Below, one piece after another: positions 17,010-24,488 of a stretch of 36,586 nucleotides of DNA; the stretch's first letter is position 1, and each line of letters opens with the position of its first letter. A model generated the notes under the pieces. That model did not search any database. It was given only the letters and a program-made list of their open reading frames with translations, and was not told the origin of the DNA. Origin of the DNA: Crocinitomicaceae bacterium. Its GTDB lineage: Bacteria > Bacteroidota > Bacteroidia > Flavobacteriales_D > Parvicellaceae. A program made the translations under genes and the position numbers. Location of the stretch: assembly GCA_002723085.1 (NCBI GenBank), contig PBNK01000023.1, forward strand, positions 1-36,586, written 5' to 3'.

Positions 17010-17822
17010 ATGGAAATTAAAAATATTATTGAAAAAGCATGGGTTGATAGAACATTATTATCAAATGCTTCAACTTGTAATGCAATTGAAGAAGTTATAG
17101 AAAAACTTGATAAAGGAGAATTAAGAATTGCAGAAAAAATAAATGATAATTGGAAAATCAACGAATGGGTGAAAAAAGCAGTTGTCCTTTATTTTCCAAT
17201 TAGAAATATGGAAACTTTCAACTTAGGGCCTTTAGAATTTCATGATAAAATGAAACTAAAATCAAATTACAAAGACTTGGGGGTTAGAGTTGTTCCTCAT
17301 GCTATAGCAAGATATGGTTCATATGTTGCGTCTGGAGTTATCATGATGCCATCATATATTAATATTGGCGCATATGTAGACTCTGGCACAATGGTTGACA
17401 CATGGGCAACTGTAGGTTCATGTGCACAAATTGGGAAAAATGTTCATCTAAGTGGCGGTGTTGGAATTGGAGGTGTTTTAGAACCTCTTCAAGCTTCACC
17501 TGTTATTGTTGAAGACAACGCTTTTATTGGGTCAAGATGTATATTAGTTGAAGGAGCTAAAATAGGAAAAGAAGCCGTATTAGGAGCAAATGTGGTTATT
17601 ACTAACTCAACAAAAATCATAGATGTATCTCAAAAAAAACCTATTGAATACAAGGGAGAAGTTCCTGAAAGAAAAGTGGTAATTCCTGGAAGTTATACTA
17701 AATCATTTCCAGCTGGAAAATATCAAGTACCGTGTGCTCTTATTATAGGTGAAAGAAAAAAAAGTACAGATTTGAAAACATCTTTAAACGATGCTTTAAG
17801 AGAGCATAATGTATCTATTTAA
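17010..17822 (+). CDS. dapD: 2,3,4,5-tetrahydropyridine-2,6-dicarboxylate N-succinyltransferase
   Basis: Catalyses succinylation of tetrahydrodipicolinate in the succinylase branch of lysine and meso-diaminopimelate synthesis; trimeric and cytosolic. The protein has the DapD layout: an N-terminal helical domain (IEKAWVDRTLL opening, NEWVKKAVVLYFPI), then a left-handed beta-helix of hexapeptide repeats from about residue 100 (VASGVIMMPSYINIGAYVDS). Conserved segments VDTWATVGSCAQIG and GGVGIGGVLEPLQA follow. Length 270 is typical. It opens a rightward gene run, with the glycosyltransferase starting 22 bp later. The 113-bp spacer upstream holds only a weak -7-like TACCTTCG. Confidence 0.97.
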   Translation: MEIKNIIEKAWVDRTLLSNASTCNAIEEVIEKLDKGELRIAEKINDNWKINEWVKKAVVLYFPIRNMETFNLGPLEFHDKMKLKSNYKDLGVRVVPHAIARYGSYVASGVIMMPSYINIGAYVDSGTMVDTWATVGSCAQIGKNVHLSGGVGIGGVLEPLQASPVIVEDNAFIGSRCILVEGAKIGKEAVLGANVVITNSTKIIDVSQKKPIEYKGEVPERKVVIPGSYTKSFPAGKYQVPCALIIGERKKSTDLKTSLNDALREHNVSI

Positions 17823-17844
17823 TTAGTTTGTCTATTTTTGAATT

Positions 17845-18969
17845 ATGAGAATTGGATTTGATGCTAAAAGAGCTTACCAAAACTACACAGGTCTTGGGAA
17901 CTATAGTCGGGACTTATTGCAGCACCTTATTCAAAATTATCCTGAAAACGAATTTAAATTATTTGCACCAAAAGAATTTAAAAACCCAAGACTTAACTTT
18001 TTAAACAATAATGAAAATACAGAAACTATTTTTCCTGATACTCCAATAGATAAAACATTTAAAGGTTTTTGGAGGTCTGTTAATATGGAGAAAAGTATCA
18101 TTAAGAATAAAATTGAATTGTATCATGGATTAAGCAATGAAATTCCTAGAATTAAAGAACATCACATCCCTTATGTGGTTACAATACATGATTTAATTTT
18201 TAAAAGATTCCCTAGATATTACAGGTCAGTAGACAGAAAAATATATAATCTAAAATTTAAATATGCTGTTAAAAATGCTGATATAACAATTGCTATTAGC
18301 GAACAAACCAAACGTGATTTAATTGATTTTTATAAAGCAGACCCTAATAGAATTAAAGTAGTTTACCAATCTTGTCATGAAAACTTTAGAAAAGAATATT
18401 CTAATGAATTACTTCACCATATTAAAAAGAAATTTTCATTACCTGATCAATTTATTTTAAATGTTGGAACCATTGAGTCTAGAAAAAACTTACATGCAGT
18501 TTTAAATGCAGTAAGCATAATGAAAAATGATGTCCCATTAGTTGTTGTTGGAAGAAAAACTAAATACATGAATTTTATAAATATACAATTGAAAAAAATG
18601 AAATTCGATTTAAACAAAATCATGTTTTTGCACGATGTATCAATTGAAGAACTTCCATCAATTTATCAATTGTCTTCTGTTTTTGTTTACCCTTCTCTTT
18701 TTGAAGGTTTTGGAATTCCAATTATTGAAGCACTATCTTGTGGAATACCTGTTATATCATCAATCGATGGATGTTTTAAAGAGGCAGGGGGGCCAGAATC
18801 TATTTACATTGACCCAAATAATTATGAAGAACTTGCCGATAAAATTGACGTTTGTTTAGAAAATGAAAGCTTGAGACAAAAAATGAAAAAATCAGGGTAT
18901 GAATACGTTAAAAAATTTGACCCAAAAATCATTTCTAAAGACATAATGAATGTTTACCAAAGTTTCTAA
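17845..18969 (+). CDS. Glycosyltransferase family 4 (GT-B) protein
   Basis: Predicted retaining GT-B glycosyltransferase using a nucleotide-sugar donor, probably in envelope glycan synthesis. The N-terminus MRIGFDAKRAYQNYTGLGNY carries the Gly-rich acceptor-domain loop. The C-terminal donor-binding domain starts near FILNVGTIESRKNLH (about 210) and contains the E-x7-E motif at Glu287-Glu295 in EGFGIPIIEALSCGIPVI. There are no membrane segments. Donor and acceptor cannot be read from sequence. Its 3' end overlaps the following TsaC-like gene by 20 bp, which suggests coupling although no functional link is obvious. Confidence 0.93.
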   Translation: MRIGFDAKRAYQNYTGLGNYSRDLLQHLIQNYPENEFKLFAPKEFKNPRLNFLNNNENTETIFPDTPIDKTFKGFWRSVNMEKSIIKNKIELYHGLSNEIPRIKEHHIPYVVTIHDLIFKRFPRYYRSVDRKIYNLKFKYAVKNADITIAISEQTKRDLIDFYKADPNRIKVVYQSCHENFRKEYSNELLHHIKKKFSLPDQFILNVGTIESRKNLHAVLNAVSIMKNDVPLVVVGRKTKYMNFINIQLKKMKFDLNKIMFLHDVSIEELPSIYQLSSVFVYPSLFEGFGIPIIEALSCGIPVISSIDGCFKEAGGPESIYIDPNNYEELADKIDVCLENESLRQKMKKSGYEYVKKFDPKIISKDIMNVYQSF

Positions 18970-19528
18970 AATAATAGACCAGCAAATCATTTTAGCATTA
19001 GAAATTTTAAAAAATGATGGAGTTATTCTTTATCCAACATCAACAGTTTGGGGACTTGGTTGCTCTGCATCAAGTATTAAAGCAATAAAAAAAATAAGGG
19101 AAATAAAAAAAAGAGATTTTAATCATCCATTTATTGGTTTAATTGACTCAGAAAAAAGCATTCATAAATACATCTCAAATGCTCCTAAAAAAGCAATAGA
19201 AATCATTAAAGATTCTACTTTTCAAAAAACAATTATTTATCCAAATTCAAAAAAAAATATTAGTAATATTGCCAACCAAAAAAACGAAGCTGCTTTAAGA
19301 GTCACTAATCTACCCTATTTAAGAAAGCTTATTTCTATGATGGATAGCCCTTTAGTTTCAACATCAGCAAATATAAGTGGAGAAAAAACACCAGTTAATT
19401 TTTCAAAAATAAATAATGAAATAATTGAAAAAGTTGATATGATTATTAAAATTAACGTTAAGTCAACTAATGAACCTTCAAATATCATTAAAATAAATAG
19501 TAAAGGTGAAATCGAAGAAATTAGATAA
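18950..19528 (+). CDS. tsaC: TsaC/Sua5/YrdC-type L-threonylcarbamoyladenylate synthase
   Basis: Makes threonylcarbamoyl-AMP from Thr, bicarbonate and ATP for t6A37 of ANN-decoding tRNAs. The YrdC fold is recognisable from LYPTSTVWGLGCSAS and IREIKKRDFNHPFI, which corresponds to the KxR ... P nucleotide region. STSANISG preserves the S-x-N signature of true synthases. At 192 residues it is a stand-alone YrdC domain without the Sua5 extension. It starts inside the glycosyltransferase gene and itself overlaps cca by 23 bp. Adjacency to cca is consistent with a tRNA-processing role. A second YrdC-fold protein (32465-33079) is of the YciO type, so this copy is the better candidate for the essential t6A enzyme. 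Confidence 0.92.
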   Translation: MFTKVSKIIDQQIILALEILKNDGVILYPTSTVWGLGCSASSIKAIKKIREIKKRDFNHPFIGLIDSEKSIHKYISNAPKKAIEIIKDSTFQKTIIYPNSKKNISNIANQKNEAALRVTNLPYLRKLISMMDSPLVSTSANISGEKTPVNFSKINNEIIEKVDMIIKINVKSTNEPSNIIKINSKGEIEEIR

Positions 19529-20939
19529 TAATTATTATAAAGAATTAATAAATCTTAACAAAGTTTTTATTCAAATATCTTCCGTTTCAAATAAGATAAA
19601 TCAACCCACATTTGTTATTGGTGGATATGTTAGAGATTTATTATTAAAAAGACAATCAGAAGATATTGACATTGTAACATTAGGAAGTGGAATATCATTA
19701 GCTAAAGAAGTTGAAAAAGAAATTAAATGTAATAAAATTTCAATTTTTAAAAATTTTGGAACTGCAATGATTAAAAATAATGCTTTTGAACTTCAATTTG
19801 TAGGTGCACGAAAAGAAAGTTACAGAAAAAACTCTCGAAACCCAATTGTTGAAAATGGTTCTTTAGAAGATGATCAAAAAAGAAGAGATTTTACCATAAA
19901 TGCATTAGCTATTGGTTTAAATGATGATAAAAAAGGAATTCTTATAGACCCTTTTAATGGAATTAAGGATTTAGAAAAAAAAATCATTAAAACACCTTTA
20001 GATCCAGATATTACTTTTTCAGATGATCCTTTAAGAATGATGAGAGCAGTACGTTTTAGCGCTCAACTTAATTTTGATATTGAAGAATTGACTTTCAAAG
20101 GAATTGTTAAAAATTCAGAAAGAATAAAAATTGTTGCCCAAGAAAGAATTACTGAAGAACTTAATAAAATCATTTTGAGTAAACACCCATCTAAAGGGTT
20201 TAAATTATTAGATCAAACAGGACTTTTAGAATTGATTTTTCCTGAATTTCATAATTTAAAAGGGGTTGAAATTATAGATGGAAATGGACATAAGGATAAT
20301 TTTTATCATACACTAAAAGTTTTAGATAATATTCTTCCATTATCAAAAAACAACCTTTGGTTAAGATGGGCTGCCATATTACATGACATAGCAAAACCCA
20401 AAACGAAAAGATACCATCCAAAAAATGGATGGACTTTTCATGGACATGAGGACAAAGGAGCAAGAATGGTACCTGGAATATTTAAAAAATTTAAACTTCC
20501 TTTAGACGAAAAAATGAGATATGTTCAAAAATTAGTTTTATTACACCTTAGACCAATTTCATTAACAAATGAAAAAATAACTGATTCAGCATTGAGAAGA
20601 CTTTTATTTGAAGCAGGGAATGATGTTGAAGATCTTTTAAAACTATGTAAGTCAGACATTACTTCAAAAAACAAAGAAAAAGTAAATCGTTATTTAAAAA
20701 GATTTGAAAAAGTAGATGAAAAACTCAAAGAGGTTGAAGAAAGGGATAGAATTAAAAATTGGCAACCTCCAATTGATGGAAAAGAAATTATGGAAACCTA
20801 TAATCTTGGACCATGTAAAGAAGTTGGACTTCTTAAAGAAGCAATAAAAAATGCTATTTTAGATGGAGAAATAGAAAATAACTACAACGAAGCAAAAAAA
20901 CTAATGGAAGTTACTGCAATAAAAATGGGAATAAAATGA
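19506..20939 (+). CDS. cca: CCA tRNA nucleotidyltransferase with HD domain
   Basis: Adds or repairs the 3'-CCA of tRNA (class II nucleotidyltransferase fold). Motifs in order: GGYVRD at 39-44, catalytic EDIDIV with Asp53 and Asp55, RRDFTINALAIG, and FSDDPLRMMRAVRF, followed by the head/neck tRNA-binding region. An HD phosphohydrolase domain follows (HD at 293-294, with ...HGHEDKGA and LHLRP). The start is a GTG; no ATG is available before the first motif. Overlaps of 23 bp with tsaC upstream and 4 bp with the next gene indicate tight translational coupling. CCA versus A-adding specificity cannot be resolved by eye, but no second paralogue is in the window. Confidence 0.95.
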   Translation: MKSKKLDNNYYKELINLNKVFIQISSVSNKINQPTFVIGGYVRDLLLKRQSEDIDIVTLGSGISLAKEVEKEIKCNKISIFKNFGTAMIKNNAFELQFVGARKESYRKNSRNPIVENGSLEDDQKRRDFTINALAIGLNDDKKGILIDPFNGIKDLEKKIIKTPLDPDITFSDDPLRMMRAVRFSAQLNFDIEELTFKGIVKNSERIKIVAQERITEELNKIILSKHPSKGFKLLDQTGLLELIFPEFHNLKGVEIIDGNGHKDNFYHTLKVLDNILPLSKNNLWLRWAAILHDIAKPKTKRYHPKNGWTFHGHEDKGARMVPGIFKKFKLPLDEKMRYVQKLVLLHLRPISLTNEKITDSALRRLLFEAGNDVEDLLKLCKSDITSKNKEKVNRYLKRFEKVDEKLKEVEERDRIKNWQPPIDGKEIMETYNLGPCKEVGLLKEAIKNAILDGEIENNYNEAKKLMEVTAIKMGIK

Positions 20940-21475
20940 ATTTAACTTACAAACTAAGAATAGTTGCAGATACTGAAGATGATATATTCATTGACATCTC
21001 TATTAGTTCTAAAAGTTCGTTTCTTCAACTTCATAATTCAATAATTGAGGGATTTAAATTAGGTGGTGGAGAAATGGCATCATTTTACAAAAGCAATCAA
21101 AACTGGGATAAAGGAGAAGAAGTCACATTAATGGATATGTCATTTTCAGAAGATGAAAATAACAAACCAATGTGTATGGAAAACACTGAACTAAATCATA
21201 TATTAAATAAAGATGAACCAAAGTCTCTATATCTATATGATTTTTTAAACATGAATATATTCTATATTCATTTAGTAGAAACATTAGAAACCCAACAAGA
21301 TTTAACGCCTAAAATCTTAAATAAATTTGGGAATTATGAATTAAAAAAAGGAGAAGAAGAAAATTCTAATTTTCAAAACAATTCCTCATTATCATCTGAA
21401 ATTAATGACATATTAAATGAATATAATGAAGATGATTTTGAATCATTTGACGAACTTGATGAAGATTTATATTAA
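20936..21475 (+). CDS. Plasmid pRiA4b ORF-3-like / IS1096 TnpR-like family protein
   Basis: A 179-residue protein resembling the pRiA4b ORF-3 fold (PF07929): an N-terminal strand LTYKLRIVADTEDDIFIDIS, then FLQLHNSIIEGF, a MASFYKSNQNWDKGEEV segment and a Leu/Tyr-rich YLYDFLNMN strand. The C-terminal ~50 residues are acidic and low-complexity (EYNEDDFESFDELDEDLY). Despite the family name there is no sign of a mobile element here. The ATG overlaps the cca stop (ATGA, 4 bp), so it is probably coexpressed with tRNA-maturation genes. Function unknown. Its stop is one base from that of the convergent VWA gene. Confidence 0.8.
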   Translation: MNLTYKLRIVADTEDDIFIDISISSKSSFLQLHNSIIEGFKLGGGEMASFYKSNQNWDKGEEVTLMDMSFSEDENNKPMCMENTELNHILNKDEPKSLYLYDFLNMNIFYIHLVETLETQQDLTPKILNKFGNYELKKGEEENSNFQNNSSLSSEINDILNEYNEDDFESFDELDEDLY

Positions 21476-21476
21476 T

Positions 21477-23558
21477 CTAAATCATTCCATATTTTTTCCT
21501 TAATAACCACTCAACAAATGGGAAAATTAATATTAAAATCAACCATTTCCAATGTATTAAATCTCTTAAAGTGCTTTCTTCGTGATAAATAGATTCTCTA
21601 TTAATTTTATGTAACAAATGATTTTTTAAAATATGAAATTGATTAGGTAAAACAAATTTACCGTTATTATTATTAGATAATAATTTCAATAACTCATGAT
21701 TTGCATTCTTATTCATTAATTCCTTATATGATTTTTCTACTTTGAATACTCCTTCATTAATTAATTTATCATCATCAATTTCAACATCAGCTATATATGA
21801 ATAAGTTCCTTTACTTAGATTTTTTAAAGGCAATTCATAATAATTATTAGTAGGTTTCATAACTTTTTGAAACAATTGACCATCGTCAGACTTAAATTTA
21901 AATGAAAGCTCTTCTTCATTATTTAATTCTAAGTTTGAATTATAAACTTCACCTTGAATATAAAAAGGTTCATTTTCTTTTATAATCTTAGGCAAAATAA
22001 TTTTTAACCTTTCTTTTTTATCAATCACTTTAAGAAGTTGAGCTGTTTTTTGAAATATTTTTTTAAAAACATTAGAATTTCCATGAGTTTTGAATTCATT
22101 TATTCTCCATCTCCAAATTCCTTCACCTAAAAACACTCCTAATTTATAATCTTGTTTTTGAATAAAATATGCTAAAGGGTAATTTAATTTAATGCCATTT
22201 TGAAATTGATAAAGGAAAACTTTACTAGAAGCAGAAGGCAAATAATTTGATGAGAAAGGAATATTTAAAGGTGGGTAATTATTAATTATATCATTCCAAT
22301 TATTTCCCATATTAAAAGAATTAAAATCTGGATTTAAATATGGTGAAACATTAGCTTGACCTTTGAAGCCATTATGTTTTAAATCTAAAATATTATTGTT
22401 CTCAATTATATGATTAATATTATTACCAGTGAAAATAAGTATAGGAATAGACAACCTTTTACACGTATTGATTGAATTAATGGTTTTTTCAAAGTTCAAC
22501 CCTTTATGAAAAATAACTAAATCATAATCTAAAAAACCTTTATCAAAATCATCTATATATTCAATATTTACGGAAGTTTTAAGTTGATCTGACAAGGCCC
22601 AATTAAGTGCACCTAAATCTGGATGAGGCGCTTTAGCTAGAATTAAAATGTTTTGAGTTTTATCAATAACATCAATACTAAAACTTTTCTGATTATTGTA
22701 TAAATTATTTTCTTCATCTATACTTTTAACTTTAACATTATATTCTTGTAATCCTTTTTCTTTAGTAGGAATATCGAAATTTAACTTAATAATTTGATTA
22801 GATTCAGTAATATCAACTTTAAGCTCTTTAATCAGTTGCTTATCATTATAAACAAAAACAGTTGTGTTTTTCCCCTTAACTTTTACAGCTTTTAAAACTA
22901 TTTCAACAGGAAAAGAATTACCTAATAAAGAATATTGATTTGTGTTAATATTTTTTATTGATATGTCTCCACTAATATTCGTATCTCCTAAACCAACAGT
23001 ATGAATTGTGATCATAGAATCTAAAGAATTATACTTTGGATTATTCCCATTATTAATAATTCCATCACTAGCTATAATAATATCAGTTAAATTTTTTCCA
23101 TAAAACCTGTTTTTAATGATATTAAAAAACATTTCAGAGTTAGTTGAACTTTCACCAAAATCATAAATATTATTTTCATTTACTTCTTGACCAAAAGAAA
23201 ATGAAACAACATCAAATTTCTTTTTCAAGTCATCAATTAAAATAGAAATTGAGTCTTTATAAGAAGATTTAATGAATAAAGAATCCTTATTATTTAATAT
23301 ACTTTCTGAGTTATCTTGAGCAAAAACCAAAATAGGCTTTTCTTGTTTCCTAAATGATTGGTAAATTATTGGTTCAAATAAAAAAAGAAAAAGTAAGCTC
23401 AAAAAAATAAATCTAAGAGAAATTAAAAGCTTTACAATGAAGCCAGGAGAACTCTTTCTTTTAATCTCTTTATTATATAAAAGAAAACTTAAAGCAACAG
23501 CTAAGGCTAAAAAGAGAAAATAATATCCTATCGGTAATTGAAACTTTAAATCGTCCAA
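21477..23558 (-). CDS. Membrane-anchored VWA-domain protein with GATase1-like domain
   Basis: A 693-residue inner-membrane protein. Two N-terminal hydrophobic segments (about 10-27 and 42-62) lead into a von Willebrand A-like domain whose metal-site motif DxSxS is intact (Asp82, Ser84, Ser86 in AQDNSES). A beta-sandwich-like region follows, then a flavodoxin/GATase1-like domain near 298-400 (ILILAKAPHPDLGALNWALS, DYDLVIFHKG). A final hydrophobic segment near 670-687 ends in EWLLRKKYGMI. The architecture parallels the BatA-domain protein at 27760-29811, though the BatA domain itself is less obvious. It follows fabG by 10 bp on the same strand. Such proteins are found across Bacteroidota and presumably assemble or regulate envelope complexes; the partner is unknown. 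Confidence 0.85.
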   Translation of the reverse strand: MDDLKFQLPIGYYFLFLALAVALSFLLYNKEIKRKSSPGFIVKLLISLRFIFLSLLFLFLFEPIIYQSFRKQEKPILVFAQDNSESILNNKDSLFIKSSYKDSISILIDDLKKKFDVVSFSFGQEVNENNIYDFGESSTNSEMFFNIIKNRFYGKNLTDIIIASDGIINNGNNPKYNSLDSMITIHTVGLGDTNISGDISIKNINTNQYSLLGNSFPVEIVLKAVKVKGKNTTVFVYNDKQLIKELKVDITESNQIIKLNFDIPTKEKGLQEYNVKVKSIDEENNLYNNQKSFSIDVIDKTQNILILAKAPHPDLGALNWALSDQLKTSVNIEYIDDFDKGFLDYDLVIFHKGLNFEKTINSINTCKRLSIPILIFTGNNINHIIENNNILDLKHNGFKGQANVSPYLNPDFNSFNMGNNWNDIINNYPPLNIPFSSNYLPSASSKVFLYQFQNGIKLNYPLAYFIQKQDYKLGVFLGEGIWRWRINEFKTHGNSNVFKKIFQKTAQLLKVIDKKERLKIILPKIIKENEPFYIQGEVYNSNLELNNEEELSFKFKSDDGQLFQKVMKPTNNYYELPLKNLSKGTYSYIADVEIDDDKLINEGVFKVEKSYKELMNKNANHELLKLLSNNNNGKFVLPNQFHILKNHLLHKINRESIYHEESTLRDLIHWKWLILILIFPFVEWLLRKKYGMI

Positions 23559-23568
23559 TACAAGGAAG

Positions 23569-24315
23569 TTAAGTCAACATACCACCACATACACTAATTA
23601 CTTGACCAGTAACATAAGTACTCATATCAGAAGCCAAAAACAAACAAGAATTTGCAACATCATCAGGAGACCCTGCTCTTTTTAATGGAATATTTTCAAC
23701 CCATTTATCAACGACTTCTTTGTTTAATGCATCTGTCATTTCAGTAGCAATAAACCCAGGTGCAATAGCATTACATCTAATATTTCTAGAGCCCAACTCT
23801 TGAGCTGTTGATTTAGTAAATCCAATAATTCCAGCTTTAGAAGCTGAATAATTTGATTGCCCTGCATTGCCTTGAACTCCAACAATAGAACTCATATTAA
23901 TAATTGATCCGCTTTTTTGCTTTAAGAAATTTCTTAAAGTTGCTTTAGTCATATTAAAAACTGACTTAAGATTAATATCCATTACATCATCCCAGTTTTC
24001 TTCACTCATCCTCATTAATAAGCCATCTTTAGTTATACCAGCATTATTTATTAAAACATCTATTTTCTCAAAGTCTTCAAGAATTTGATCGACCAATGTT
24101 TGAGCAGCAGAAAAGTCACCAGCATTTGATTGGTACCCTTTAGCTTTAATTCCAAAAGCAGCCAACTCTTCTTCAACATTTTTAGCTTTTTCAGGACTTG
24201 AAACGTATGTAAATGCAACATTTGCTCCTTCAGAAGCAAACTTAAGGGCTATCCCCTTTCCTATTCCTCTAGTTGCTCCAGTTATAACAGCAACTTTATC
24301 TTTAAGTAATTTCAT
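23569..24315 (-). CDS. fabG: 3-oxoacyl-[acyl-carrier-protein] reductase FabG
   Basis: NADPH-dependent reduction of 3-oxoacyl-ACP in type II fatty-acid synthesis. Classical SDR: cofactor loop TGATRGIG (12-19), NNAG (90-93), catalytic Ser143, Tyr156 and Lys160 (NYSASKAG), and the C-terminal [14 protein letters not shown] place the start at the ATG at 24315, giving 248 residues and the canonical [19 protein letters not shown]. The ATG 33 bases upstream (24348) would add an atypical peptide and would lie upstream of the likely promoter TATATTTG at 24343-24336. The VWA protein gene follows by 10 bp. Confidence 0.95.
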   Translation of the reverse strand: MKLLKDKVAVITGATRGIGKGIALKFASEGANVAFTYVSSPEKAKNVEEELAAFGIKAKGYQSNAGDFSAAQTLVDQILEDFEKIDVLINNAGITKDGLLMRMSEENWDDVMDINLKSVFNMTKATLRNFLKQKSGSIINMSSIVGVQGNAGQSNYSASKAGIIGFTKSTAQELGSRNIRCNAIAPGFIATEMTDALNKEVVDKWVENIPLKRAGSPDDVANSCLFLASDMSTYVTGQVISVCGGMLT

Positions 24316-24335
24316 ATGTCTTTTGATCTTTAAAA

Positions 24336-24343
24336 CAAATATA
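24336..24343 (-). promoter_or_regulatory. Promoter -7 element of fabG
   Basis: On the minus strand 24343-24336 reads TATATTTG, a full match to TAnnTTTG. Transcription would start near 24330, about 15 bases before the ATG at 24315. This excludes the longer 24348 start. No clear -33 TTG is visible at the usual distance. Confidence 0.55.
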
Positions 24344-24438
24344 GACATTAATGAGTGAATTGAAAGATAATGAATGTCGATTTTAATGGAGTTTTAAAAT
24401 TGTTAAAATATCATTATATTTAGATGGAACATAAAAGG

Positions 24439-24466
24439 TTTTGTGTTAACATAAATTATACATTTG
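24439..24466 (+). promoter_or_regulatory. Promoter of the E1 alpha/beta dehydrogenase gene
   Basis: TACATTTG at 24459-24466 is a full match to TAnnTTTG. TTTTG at 24439-24443 is a possible -33 element, but its 15-base spacing is short. The predicted start near 24472 leaves a 5' UTR of about 16 bases with no Shine-Dalgarno sequence. Confidence 0.55.
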
Positions 24467-24488
24467 TGCCAAAATAATCTGAATATTT

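Noticed and set aside
20936-21475. Mobile element suggested by the pRiA4b / IS1096 family name
   Set aside because: No transposase, terminal inverted repeats or target duplication nearby; the gene is embedded by overlap in a housekeeping operon.
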